Made by a program: the position numbers and the translations under genes. 5,654 nucleotides of DNA from an uncultured Collinsella sp. GTDB lineage: Bacteria; Actinomycetota; Coriobacteriia; Coriobacteriales; Coriobacteriaceae. Position 1 is the first letter of the stretch, and every line of letters begins with the position of its first letter. This document shows, piece by piece, positions 1-5,654 of this stretch. The stretch lies in contig CABSNX010000132.1 of the NCBI GenBank assembly GCA_902479205.1, positions 1 through 5,654 of the forward strand, read 5' to 3'. A model generated the notes under the pieces. The model saw only the letters and a program-made list of their open reading frames with translations, did no database searches and had not been told where the DNA came from.

Positions 1-2
1 AA

Positions 3-59
3 ATTGGAGGCCGGGGGGGTTCAGTGCAACGCCAAGGCGAGGTGAAATCGCAACGCTAA
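3..59 (+). CDS. possible C-terminal tail of an upstream gene (partial)
   Basis: A short frame open from the window edge would end in TAA at 57-59 and encode about 18 residues ending in GEVKSQR. Support comes from position: in the gap before the portal gene the TAA stop of the terminase sits in a nearly identical GCTAA(A)TCTCACG context, so this TAA may likewise be the stop of the preceding gene. Another frame ends at TGA 43-45, so the choice is uncertain. A run of seven G at 13-19 lies inside it and would change the frame if its length is wrong. The product cannot be recognised from so few residues. Confidence 0.2.
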   Translation: MGGRGGSVQRQGEVKSQR

Positions 60-108
60 ATCTCACGGCACGCCTATGCTCCCCATCACGACACGCCGGA
101 AGGGGACG
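57..108 (+). repeat. leader element, copy 1, upstream of the ParB-methyltransferase gene
   Basis: This non-coding stretch shares ordered blocks with the only other gap in the window (3735-3778): AATCTCACG at 59-67, an ATGC/CCCC block around 76-84, CGACA around 89-93, and AAGGGGACG at 100-108. The last block contains the ribosome binding site of the next gene. TCCCC at 80-84 can pair with GGGGA at 102-106, so the leader could fold over its own ribosome binding site. No convincing -35/-10 pair is visible; TATGCT at 75-80 is a weak -10-like string without a good partner. Confidence 0.5.
98..105 (+). promoter_or_regulatory. ribosome binding site for the ParB-domain frame
   Basis: GGAAGGGG lies eight bases before the ATG at 114. 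It is the purine-rich Shine-Dalgarno type also seen before the portal and protease genes, and it supports 114 as the start. Confidence 0.6.
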
Positions 109-113
109 CGACA

Positions 114-707
114 ATGCGCGAAAACGAACTGAAAATCGAGGAAATCGAGATCGACTCGCTCGTTCCGTACGAGAACAACGCCAAGAAGCACACGAGGGAG
201 CAGATAGACGCCGTCGAGGCTTCGATTAAGGAATTCGGCTTCAGAAACCCCGTTATCGTCTGGCGAAACGCGGACGGCCTGCCGGAGGTCGTGGCCGGGC
301 ACGCGCGAATCACCGCCGCGAAGAACCTCGGGATGAAGAAGGTCCCGTGCGTCGCGTGCGACGACCTAAGCGATGCCCAGAGGCGCGCGCTCACGCTCGT
401 CGATAACCAGACGACCATGATGACCGGGTGGGACGAGGACCTCCTCGCCTACGAGCTGGACGTCCTCGCGGACGAATTCGACATGGGCGACTTCGGCTTC
501 TCCGAGGAGCTTGAGCCGGACGGCCTAAGCGCCGTGGAGGAGGACGACCCCGAGCCGGAGGTCACCATCTGCAGAGCGAAGCGCGGCGACGTCTTCGTTT
601 TGGGAAACCACCGCGTGATGTGCGGGGACTCGACATGCCCAGAAGACGTCGAGAAGCTATGCGGGGGGGGGTCTCGCGGACATGATCTTGACCGACCCGC
701 CGTATAA
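114..707 (+). CDS. ParB-domain N-terminal half of a frameshifted DNA methyltransferase
   Basis: The frame encodes 197 residues, of which about the first 182 look genuine. Residues 9-80 form a ParB/sulfiredoxin-like nuclease domain: the opening IDSLVPYENNAKKH, the IKEFGFRNPVIV strand, and the AGHARITAAKNLG box at 61-73 that carries the family's GHxR signature. An acidic linker (about 130-150) follows. Residues 157-182 (RGDVFVLGNHRVMCGDST and onward) are already the start of a beta-class methyltransferase domain. The frame then crosses nine G at 663-671, and the last 11 or so residues (SRGHDLDRPAV) are out of frame with the rest of the methyltransferase. Removing one G joins it to the frame at 682 as one protein of about 443 residues. 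ParB-methyltransferase fusions just upstream of terminase are familiar in phages. As read, this product would lack the catalytic motif. The start is set by GGAAGGGG at 98-105. Confidence 0.85.
   Translation: MRENELKIEEIEIDSLVPYENNAKKHTREQIDAVEASIKEFGFRNPVIVWRNADGLPEVVAGHARITAAKNLGMKKVPCVACDDLSDAQRRALTLVDNQTTMMTGWDEDLLAYELDVLADEFDMGDFGFSEELEPDGLSAVEEDDPEPEVTICRAKRGDVFVLGNHRVMCGDSTCPEDVEKLCGGGSRGHDLDRPAV
663..671 (+). repeat. poly-G tract (nine G) at the methyltransferase frame break
   Basis: Nine consecutive G follow CTATGC. With eight G, codons run CTA TGC GGG GGG GGT CTC GCG GAC ATG and lead straight into the ILTDPPYN motif. With nine G the frame ends at TAA 705-707. The tract is either a phase-variable slippage site or a homopolymer sequencing or assembly error. 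GGG glycine codons are rare in the neighbouring genes, which mostly use GGC and GGA, so a run of them is unusual here. Confidence 0.9.
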
Positions 708-1446
708 CGTCGCGCTCGGCCAGCACATGCGGCCATCGGAGGCCAAGCAGCTCCGGCGCAGGACGGACGGCCTCGTTATCGACAACGACGAGTTCAAAGA
801 CGAGGCGCAATTCGAGGAGTTCCTGTACGCGGCGTTGAGCACGGCCGTGCCCCATCTGAAGGAAGGCGGCGCGGTATACACGTGGCTCGCGGTGATGCAC
901 ATGCCAGCGTTCGCCTCGGCCCTCGCGCGCGCCGGAATCATGTGCAAGCAGATGCTCGTATGGGTCAAGAACACCTTCTCGCTCGGCCGCCAGGACTACC
1001 AATGGCGTCACGAGGACTGCCTCTACGGATGGAAACCAGGAGCCGCGCACTACTTCACGGACAGCCGCTCCGAATCGACGGTCTACGAGGACCTCGGCAA
1101 AGACCCGCACAAGATGAGCAAGGCAGAGCTCATCGAGATGGTCGAGGCGATGTCCGGCGACAGCGTGGCGACGGACGTGCTCCACTACGACAAGCCGTCG
1201 CGCAACGAGGACCATCCGACGATGAAGCCGGTAAAGCTGTTCGCATACCAGATGCGCAATTCGAGCCGCAAGGGCGAGACGGTGCTCGACCCGTTCGGCG
1301 GCAGCGGTACCTCCGTGATAGCGGCCGAGCAGATGGGCCGCAGGTGCCTGTGCATGGAGCTAGACCCGCACTATTGCGACGTGATCATAACGAGATGGGA
1401 GAACATGACGGGCCGCGAGGCGGTCCTCGAGACGGGGGAAGTTTGA
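682..1446 (+). CDS. DNA methyltransferase, beta-class N6-adenine/N4-cytosine type, catalytic half
   Basis: This 254-residue frame transfers methyl groups from S-adenosylmethionine to DNA. Motif order is that of beta-class enzymes: catalytic motif IV TDPPYN at residues 4-9, a variable central part with likely target-recognition sequence (about 100-170), the HPTMKPV box at 178-184 (motif X), and the cofactor-binding motif I LDPFGGSGT at 202-210, followed by MELDPHYCDV at 225-234. DPPY favours N6-adenine; the target sequence cannot be read from the protein. The ATG at 682 is the first in frame but falls directly at the catalytic strand, so the natural product is almost certainly the fusion with the 114-707 frame, joined across the poly-G tract. 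Independent translation is conceivable because the G run sits ten bases upstream, but such a protein would lack the start of its fold. No restriction enzyme gene is nearby, which suggests an orphan methyltransferase. Its TGA overlaps the next start. Confidence 0.88.
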   Translation: MILTDPPYNVALGQHMRPSEAKQLRRRTDGLVIDNDEFKDEAQFEEFLYAALSTAVPHLKEGGAVYTWLAVMHMPAFASALARAGIMCKQMLVWVKNTFSLGRQDYQWRHEDCLYGWKPGAAHYFTDSRSESTVYEDLGKDPHKMSKAELIEMVEAMSGDSVATDVLHYDKPSRNEDHPTMKPVKLFAYQMRNSSRKGETVLDPFGGSGTSVIAAEQMGRRCLCMELDPHYCDVIITRWENMTGREAVLETGEV

Positions 1447-1742
1447 TAAAGAGATGCGAGTCATGCGGGCGCGAGTTCCAGGCGAAACGGAGCACCGCCC
1501 GCTTCTGCTGCTCGACATGCCGCAGCCACGCATACAGGGGCTATGCCTACGTCGGCGAGCTTAAGGCCCCGGCCCCAAACGCCGCCATGAGCGACGACGA
1601 GGTGCTCGAGGTCATCCAGCGCGCGCACGTCGCCGCCTCGGATATGTCCCGCGCATCCCTCATGACCGCCGCCCCGCTGTGCCTGTCCCTGAAGAAGGCC
1701 GCGAAGAAGATGGAGGACGCGCTGCGGGGTGAGGGCCTGTGA
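1443..1742 (+). CDS. small zinc-finger protein of unknown function
   Basis: I read this as 99 residues starting at TTG 1443, because that codon overlaps the methyltransferase stop (TTGA, 1443-1446), GGGGGAAG lies just upstream at 1434-1441, and the product then opens directly with its metal-binding motif. Cys5-x2-Cys8 and Cys22/Cys23-x2-Cys26 form a CxxC...CCxxC finger, with the GREF and ARFCCSTCR surroundings common in short phage and bacterial zinc-ribbon proteins. Residues 50-96 (SDDEVLEVIQRAH onward) are probably helical, with a lysine-rich stretch at 84-89. Position between a DNA methyltransferase and terminase suggests nucleic-acid binding, possibly helping packaging or modification, but that is inference from location. 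The frame is open far upstream through the methyltransferase; that upstream part is a shadow. The function is not recognised. Confidence 0.72.
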   Translation: MIKRCESCGREFQAKRSTARFCCSTCRSHAYRGYAYVGELKAPAPNAAMSDDEVLEVIQRAHVAASDMSRASLMTAAPLCLSLKKAAKKMEDALRGEGL

Positions 1743-2284
1743 AGGGTGCCAAGCCGAAGCACGACGCCATCAGGCGCGGGATAACCGACGCATACGGCCT
1801 CGCGGCGAAGACCGACGCCGTCGGAGTCCTCATGCCCGAGGACATCGCCCTCGACCCCGTCCAGAGCGAGATATGGGCGTGGCTGTGCCCGCCCGTGAAC
1901 AACTTCAGCGAGCAGGACATACCGACCCTGCGCCTCCTCACCTACTGGCACGCCGTGGCCGAGCAGGCGCAGCAGGCCATCCACAGCGAGGACGGTCGCA
2001 TAAACATCTTCGACAAGATCGGCGTGAAGCCGTACAAGACACCGGATGGGAGGGAGGTCCCGCTCGTGCGCAAGAACCCGGCATTGACAATCCTGAAGGA
2101 GGCGTCGAGCGAGATTCGCGCCCTTTCCGACATGCTCGGCCTGTCGCCGCTCGCGCGCTCGCGCATCGGCCTCATGGACGCAACTACGGTCAAGACCGCA
2201 GCGGACACGGCGTCAATGTTCCGCTCAATCGACGCGGCCTACGAGCTGCCAGCGGAGGTAGTCGATGTATCGGACGCCGACTAG
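1739..2284 (+). CDS. phage terminase small subunit, P27 family
   Basis: The 181-residue product matches the P27-type small terminase layout. The C-terminal half carries the recognisable family region: KNPALTILKEA at 112-122 followed by LSDMLGLSPLARSRIGL at 129-145. The N-terminal half (about 35-80) is helical with several Trp/Leu positions (IWAWLCPP, LRLLTYWHAVAEQAQQA). Small subunits oligomerise, bind the packaging site on phage DNA and regulate the large subunit. The start is GTG at 1739, which overlaps the previous stop (GTGA, 1739-1742), with GGTGAGG at 1728-1734 as ribosome binding site. The next gene starts inside its last 20 bases. Family assignment is by remembered motif pattern; the length is normal for the family. 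Confidence 0.85.
   Translation: MKGAKPKHDAIRRGITDAYGLAAKTDAVGVLMPEDIALDPVQSEIWAWLCPPVNNFSEQDIPTLRLLTYWHAVAEQAQQAIHSEDGRINIFDKIGVKPYKTPDGREVPLVRKNPALTILKEASSEIRALSDMLGLSPLARSRIGLMDATTVKTAADTASMFRSIDAAYELPAEVVDVSDAD
2254..2259 (+). promoter_or_regulatory. ribosome binding site for terminase large subunit
   Basis: GGAGGT lies five bases before the ATG at 2265 and inside the end of the small-subunit gene. It decides for 2265 over the in-frame ATG at 2307, which has no comparable site. Confidence 0.7.
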
Positions 2285-3737
2285 CTACTCGCGCGAGGGC
2301 CTCGTCATGGCGCGCGACTACGAGCGCTGCTTCACCTCGATGTGCCGCCACGTCGCCAACGACTCCTACTACGCGCAGCCCTTCTATCTTGAGGAGTTCC
2401 AGCGCGAGAATATCTGGAAACCGCTGTTCGCCTCCGGCGAGATGACCGCCAGGGGCTTCAAGCGCAAGTACCGCCGCGCCATCATCGGCCTGCCCTCCGG
2501 CTACGGCAAGTCCGAGACGTGCGCCGGAATCCTCCTCACCGTGGCCACCATGGAGCCGGTCCACAACGGCCAGTACGGAATGGTGGCGTCGTCGAAGGAC
2601 CAGATTCGCAACGTCTACGAGAAGATCTGCACGATGATCAAGCTCAACCCGACGTGGCGCGAGCAGTGGGACATCGGGAAGAACATCATCACGCACAAGG
2701 AGACCAACGCTAAGATCATGATTCTGCCGAACACGGCGGACGCGCTGGAGTCGTGGCACTTCAACTTCCTGATATTCGACGAGCTGCACACCTACCCCGA
2801 CTCGAAGGTCTGGGACGCCGGGGTCAAGGGCCAGAAGGTCCTGTGGAACCCGCTCACCGTGGGAATCACCACGGCCGGAGACAAGCGCGAGGGTTTCCTC
2901 TGGGAGATGTACAGCGACAAGGCGCGCCGAGACCCCGGCATGTACCTGTACTGGCTTGGCCTCGACGATGACGACGACATCGAGAAGCGCGCCGACTGGG
3001 AGAAGATCATGGTGGCCTCGTGGGTCAACTGGGAGAGCATCGAGGACCAGAGGGGCATGGCCGCATCCGCCCGCCAATTCGAGCGCTACACGGCCAACCG
3101 ATTCCCGAAGGACAACGACGCCTACTCGGTCTTCAAGGCCCCGCAGCTCGACCGCTGCGAGCGCGGCACCAACAGGTTCGACTTCGGCAAGCCGTGGACG
3201 CTTGGCATCGACGGCGCAACGGCGGGCGACTCGTTCGCCATCGTCGCGTACCAGAAGCGCAAAACAAAGAAGGGGAAGACCGTCTGCCTCACCAAGGAGT
3301 GGGTGTTCGACACGCCAGACGAGGAGACGGGCCACTACGACTTCGAGCAGATAACCCAGCTCATCGCCGGGCTTTGCTCGGAGCACTGGCCGCAGGTCGT
3401 CGGAATCGACCCCAACCGCCTGATCGTGATGAACTCGCGCCTGCGCGATGTGTACGGAATCGAGACGGTCTCGTTCCCCCAGAACAACGCAACGATGTGC
3501 CAAGCAACGTCAATCGTCGTCAACGAGGTCAAGGCGGGCGAGCTGCGCCTGCGCGGCTGTCCCAAGCTCCGCGCGCATCTGGCCAACACCGTCGAGATGG
3601 AGCGCGAGCCGTACGGCATGCGCTTCGGCAAGGACTCCAAGAAGTCCAAAATCGACGCGGCCATCGCGCTGGCCATCGCGGCCCTCGCATACGACAAGCT
3701 GGTGAGCGGCACGGAGTCCTACGTGCCCGTCAGCTAA
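2265..3737 (+). CDS. terL: phage terminase large subunit (ATPase and nuclease)
   Basis: This 490-residue protein is the packaging motor that pumps DNA into the prohead through the portal and cuts concatemeric genomes. The ATPase half shows a Walker A loop GLPSGYGKS at 75-83, Walker B FLIFDE at 168-173 with the catalytic Glu173, and a GITTAG coupling-type motif at 200-205. The nuclease half has the three expected acidic sites of the RNase H-like fold: Asp316 in LGIDGA, Asp382 in GIDPNR and Asp464 in SKIDAA. A run of five Asp at 234-238 lies in the linker region. Length and motif spacing fit HK97-like Terminase_1 proteins, and all key residues are intact, so it should be functional. It overlaps the small subunit by 20 bases, which suggests coupled translation. 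It ends 42 bases before the portal start, the only real gap in the cluster. Confidence 0.95.
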   Translation: MYRTPTSYSREGLVMARDYERCFTSMCRHVANDSYYAQPFYLEEFQRENIWKPLFASGEMTARGFKRKYRRAIIGLPSGYGKSETCAGILLTVATMEPVHNGQYGMVASSKDQIRNVYEKICTMIKLNPTWREQWDIGKNIITHKETNAKIMILPNTADALESWHFNFLIFDELHTYPDSKVWDAGVKGQKVLWNPLTVGITTAGDKREGFLWEMYSDKARRDPGMYLYWLGLDDDDDIEKRADWEKIMVASWVNWESIEDQRGMAASARQFERYTANRFPKDNDAYSVFKAPQLDRCERGTNRFDFGKPWTLGIDGATAGDSFAIVAYQKRKTKKGKTVCLTKEWVFDTPDEETGHYDFEQITQLIAGLCSEHWPQVVGIDPNRLIVMNSRLRDVYGIETVSFPQNNATMCQATSIVVNEVKAGELRLRGCPKLRAHLANTVEMEREPYGMRFGKDSKKSKIDAAIALAIAALAYDKLVSGTESYVPVS

Positions 3738-3779
3738 TCTCACGCGGCCCATACGATGCCCCCGACAGAAAGGGGACGT
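3735..3779 (+). repeat. leader element, copy 2, upstream of the portal gene
   Basis: The gap begins with the terminase TAA and carries AATCTCACG at 3736-3744, ATGCCCCC at 3756-3763, CGACA at 3763-3767 and AAGGGGACG at 3770-3778, in the same order as copy 1 at 57-108. CCCC within 3759-3763 can pair with GGGG at 3772-3775 across a short GACAGAAA loop, covering the ribosome binding site. It is too small and lacks a T run, so it is not a terminator. A promoter is possible (TACGAT at 3752-3757 is -10-like) but no good -35 is seen. Confidence 0.5.
3769..3775 (+). promoter_or_regulatory. ribosome binding site deciding the portal start
   Basis: AAAGGGG lies four bases before the ATG at 3780. The upstream in-frame ATG at 3756 has no such site and would place the leader blocks inside coding sequence, so 3780 is preferred. 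Confidence 0.7.
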
Positions 3780-5045
3780 ATGGGACGTTTCTACGACATG
3801 TTCTACAAGAGGGAGCCGGTGCAGGACGTCGTGCACGTCACGCTGCCGCCGGGCTTCGCCACGCCACACGGATACGGCGCGCTCATGTCCATCGACTTCG
3901 CCGCCTGCGAGCAGACCAAGGCGCGCAGCATGGCCAGCCTGCCCTTCTCGGTGATGCAGGCCGGGCGCGACGGCCACAAGCGGCTCGACAACCACCCGCT
4001 GGCCAAGATTCTAAACGGCATGGCCAACGAGGAGATGACCGCCGCGAAGCTCATGGACTGGACCGTGCTGCGCCGCGACACCTTCGGCAATGCCTACTGG
4101 TACGTCGAGTGGTTCAAGGGCAAGCCGGTGGCGATCTGGCCCATCACGGCCAGCGTGATGCACGACTACGACAAGTACGCGCCCAGGGGAAGGCGCACGC
4201 GCTACTACGTCTCCCCCGGTGACGACCACGTGCCCGCCGGGTGGTACTTCCCCGACGAGGTCGTGAACATCTCCACGCACATGACCAAGGACGGCGTGAA
4301 GGGCATCTCCCTCGCGCGCCTCGCGGCCGAGGAGATCGGCCTGTCCATCGACCTCGAGCGCTTCTACCGCTCCATGCTCCACAACGGAAACCACCAGCTC
4401 GGCCACGTCGAGGTGCCCGAGGGCCGCATGGACGAGAAGGACCTGAAGGCCCTCCGCGCCGCCGTGGACGCCAAGAGCGGCGTCGCGGAGGCGGGCCGCG
4501 CGCCCATCTTCGGCTACGGGGCCAAGTGGGTGACGGACCAGCAGACGATGAAGGACGCCTCCGTTATCGAGCAGCAGAAATGGGTGCTCCATCAGGTCTG
4601 CCGCGCCTGCAACGTGCCCCCGTGGAAGGTCTACGACAGCGAGGGGGCCACGTACAACGGCGGCCAGCAGATGCGAATCGACTACGTGACCGACACCATC
4701 ACGCCGGACGTGCGCGACCTCGAGATGGCGCTGCAGCCCGTCCTCGACGCCTGCTACCAGCGCAACACCAAGGCCAAGTTCAAGCTGAACGGCCTCATGC
4801 GAGGGGACGACGCGGCCCGCACGCAGTACTACCGCGAGCTCGGCTACTTCGGCGCAATCACCCGCGCGGACGTGCGCGACCTCGAGGACATGGAGCCGGT
4901 CGAGGGCATCGACCAGCCGCTGTTCCCGCTCAACTACGGAACCGTCAACGACGACGGCACCGTGAACGTATTCAACGCAGACAAGCCGAACGGCACCGCC
5001 GACGGCACCCAGAAAGGGGCAACGAATGTTCCGAATCAAGAATGA
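3780..5045 (+). CDS. HK97-type phage portal protein
   Basis: I take the start at 3780, giving 421 residues (MGRFYDMFYKREP). The portal forms the dodecameric ring at one capsid vertex where terminase docks and DNA passes. Family features visible: an N-terminal region with ACEQTKARSMASLPFSVM at 42-59, the DTFGNAYWYVEW strand at 100-111, the DEVVNISTHMTKDGVKGIS block at 159-177 (the usual IH...GxS segment before the stem helices), CNVPPWKVYD at 277-286, and the long helix NGGQQMRIDYVTDTITPDVRDLEMALQPVLD at about 293-323. The C-terminus (about 387-421) is rich in Asn, Asp, Gly and Thr and probably disordered. Length is typical. The gene follows terminase and overlaps the protease by 20 bases, the normal HK97-like order. 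Confidence 0.92.
   Translation: MGRFYDMFYKREPVQDVVHVTLPPGFATPHGYGALMSIDFAACEQTKARSMASLPFSVMQAGRDGHKRLDNHPLAKILNGMANEEMTAAKLMDWTVLRRDTFGNAYWYVEWFKGKPVAIWPITASVMHDYDKYAPRGRRTRYYVSPGDDHVPAGWYFPDEVVNISTHMTKDGVKGISLARLAAEEIGLSIDLERFYRSMLHNGNHQLGHVEVPEGRMDEKDLKALRAAVDAKSGVAEAGRAPIFGYGAKWVTDQQTMKDASVIEQQKWVLHQVCRACNVPPWKVYDSEGATYNGGQQMRIDYVTDTITPDVRDLEMALQPVLDACYQRNTKAKFKLNGLMRGDDAARTQYYRELGYFGAITRADVRDLEDMEPVEGIDQPLFPLNYGTVNDDGTVNVFNADKPNGTADGTQKGATNVPNQE
5013..5019 (+). promoter_or_regulatory. ribosome binding site for the head maturation protease
   Basis: AAAGGGG lies six bases before the ATG at 5026, inside the end of the portal gene. It is the same string used for the portal start and supports the 5026 start. 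Confidence 0.7.
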
Positions 5046-5625
5046 GGCCGAGAAGGCCACCGTGTACCTCTACGGCACCATCGGCAGCGACTTCTGGTCC
5101 TCCGAGGAGTCCAACACGGCCAAGAACTTCGCCAAGGAGCTGGACGGCCTGAAGGGCAAGCCCGTCGACATCCGCATCGACTCCCTTGGCGGCGACGTCT
5201 ACGAGGGCTTCGCCATCGCCTCGGCCATCCAGCGCTACAAGGGCGAGACCACGGCGCACATCGACGGAATCGCCGCGTCGGCGGCCTCCTATATCGCAAT
5301 GATGGCCGACAAGGTCGTCATGAGCAGCTTCGCCCAGCTGATGATCCACGACGCATGGACCTACGCGCAGGGCAACGCGCAGGAGCTGGCCGACGTCGTC
5401 GCGCAGCTCGCCGCGCTCGACTCCACCATCGCCGGAATCATCTCCGCGCGCTCCGGCATGGAGCTGGCCGACGTCAAGAAGGCCATGGACGAGGAGACGT
5501 GGTACACGGCCGACGAGGCGCTCGAACTCGGCCTCGTCGACGAGAAGGTGGCCACCGAGAAGCGCGTGGCCGACGCGCTCGACCGCACGCTCATGGGCCG
5601 CTTCAAGCACGCGCCCGCCGACGCG
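5026..5625 (+). CDS. ClpP-like head maturation protease (S14 family), 3'-truncated
   Basis: Two hundred genuine residues are present. The protein belongs to the ClpP/crotonase-fold serine proteases that phages use to process the capsid protein's scaffold region during prohead maturation. The substrate-binding strand IDSLGGDVYEGFAIASAI (51-68) leads to the nucleophile in GIAASAAS, Ser85; the catalytic His is His108 in LMIHDAW. The acidic third residue falls in DEETWYTADEALELGLVDE (155-173); the position equivalent to the ClpP Asp appears to be Glu157, as in many phage relatives. The gene has no stop in real sequence. Frame continuation to TGA at 5644-5646 adds LSLIHI, which is translated library adapter and not protein. 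The true gene should run further, with the major capsid gene expected after it. The start is set by AAAGGGG at 5013-5019 and overlaps the portal gene by 20 bases. Confidence 0.92.
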
Positions 5626-5654
5626 CTGTCTCTTATACACATCTGACGCTGCCG
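5626..5654. other. Nextera transposase adapter left on the contig end
   Basis: CTGTCTCTTATACACATCT at 5626-5644 is the 19-base Tn5 mosaic end, and the following GACGCTGCCG matches the read-1-side Nextera adapter continuation. The switch from high-GC codons to this AT-rich string coincides with the loss of protease-like protein sequence. These 29 bases are synthetic and not part of the phage genome. Confidence 0.97.

Noticed and set aside
75..80. TATGCT as a promoter -10 box before the first gene
   Set aside because: No acceptable -35 hexamer lies 16-18 bases upstream, so it is noted only as a weak resemblance.
882..1442. Long upstream extension of the zinc-finger frame
   Set aside because: The stretch overlaps the catalytic methyltransferase in another frame and looks like random Arg-rich sequence; the real protein begins at the TTG overlapping the methyltransferase stop.
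2190..3503. 437-residue open frame on the minus strand opposite the terminase large subunit
   Set aside because: It is antisense to a gene with intact ATPase and nuclease motifs, has the Val/Leu/Arg-rich composition typical of GC-rich shadow frames, and shows no family motif or ribosome binding site.
3756..3779. Earlier ATG start for the portal protein (MPPTERGR...)
   Set aside because: It has no ribosome binding site and would put the shared leader blocks in coding sequence, while 3780 has AAAGGGG at good spacing.
3020..4222. 400-residue plus-strand frame crossing the terminase-portal boundary
   Set aside because: It is Arg/Gly/Pro/Ala-rich out-of-frame translation of two recognised genes and has no domain.
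4011..5060. 349-residue minus-strand open frame opposite the portal gene
   Set aside because: Same shadow pattern, with low-complexity Val/His/Gly/Leu composition over a confident portal gene.
5626..5646. Natural C-terminus of the protease ending LSLIHI and a stop
   Set aside because: These codons are the Nextera adapter and not phage sequence.
1..5654. CRISPR array, tRNA, insertion sequence or attachment site
   Set aside because: No regularly spaced direct repeats, cloverleaf-like sequence, transposase gene, terminal inverted repeats or integrase gene are visible.

Overview
This 5,654-base window is one strand of the early structural (packaging and head) module of a tailed bacteriophage or prophage. 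All credible genes read on the + strand and are packed end to end with short overlaps. Base composition is high in G+C with strong C/G third-position bias, which also creates many long meaningless open frames on both strands. The host is probably a high-GC bacterium. Use of TTG and GTG starts and clear AAGGGG/GGAGG ribosome binding sites fits a high-GC Gram-positive (an actinobacterium is plausible), but nothing here fixes the taxon.

Layout: (1) 1-113, the possible tail of an upstream gene followed by a short leader; (2) 114-1446, a ParB-domain/N6-adenine-type DNA methyltransferase fusion, split into two frames (114-707 and 682-1446) at a run of nine G at 663-671; (3) 1443-1742, a small CxxC/CCxxC zinc-finger protein started at TTG; (4) 1739-2284, a P27-family terminase small subunit started at GTG; (5) 2265-3737, a terminase large subunit with complete ATPase and nuclease motifs; (6) a 42-base gap whose sequence resembles the leader before gene 2; (7) 3780-5045, an HK97-type portal protein; (8) 5026 onward, a ClpP-like (S14) head maturation protease that runs off the true sequence; (9) 5626-5654, sequencing-library adapter.

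The genes follow the order of HK97-like phages: the small subunit recognises phage DNA, the large subunit packages and cuts it at the portal vertex, and the protease processes the prohead. The major capsid gene would be expected next but is lost because the contig ends in adapter. The methyltransferase would modify phage or host DNA, perhaps to evade restriction, and its cofactor-binding and catalytic motifs are present on either side of the frame break.

The main points of interest are the poly-G tract that switches the methyltransferase off or on, depending on whether it holds 9 or 8 G; the repeated leader shared by the two non-coding gaps; and the last 29 bases, which match Nextera transposase adapter rather than phage DNA. 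Apart from these the module is conventional, and I see no sign of a wholly new system.
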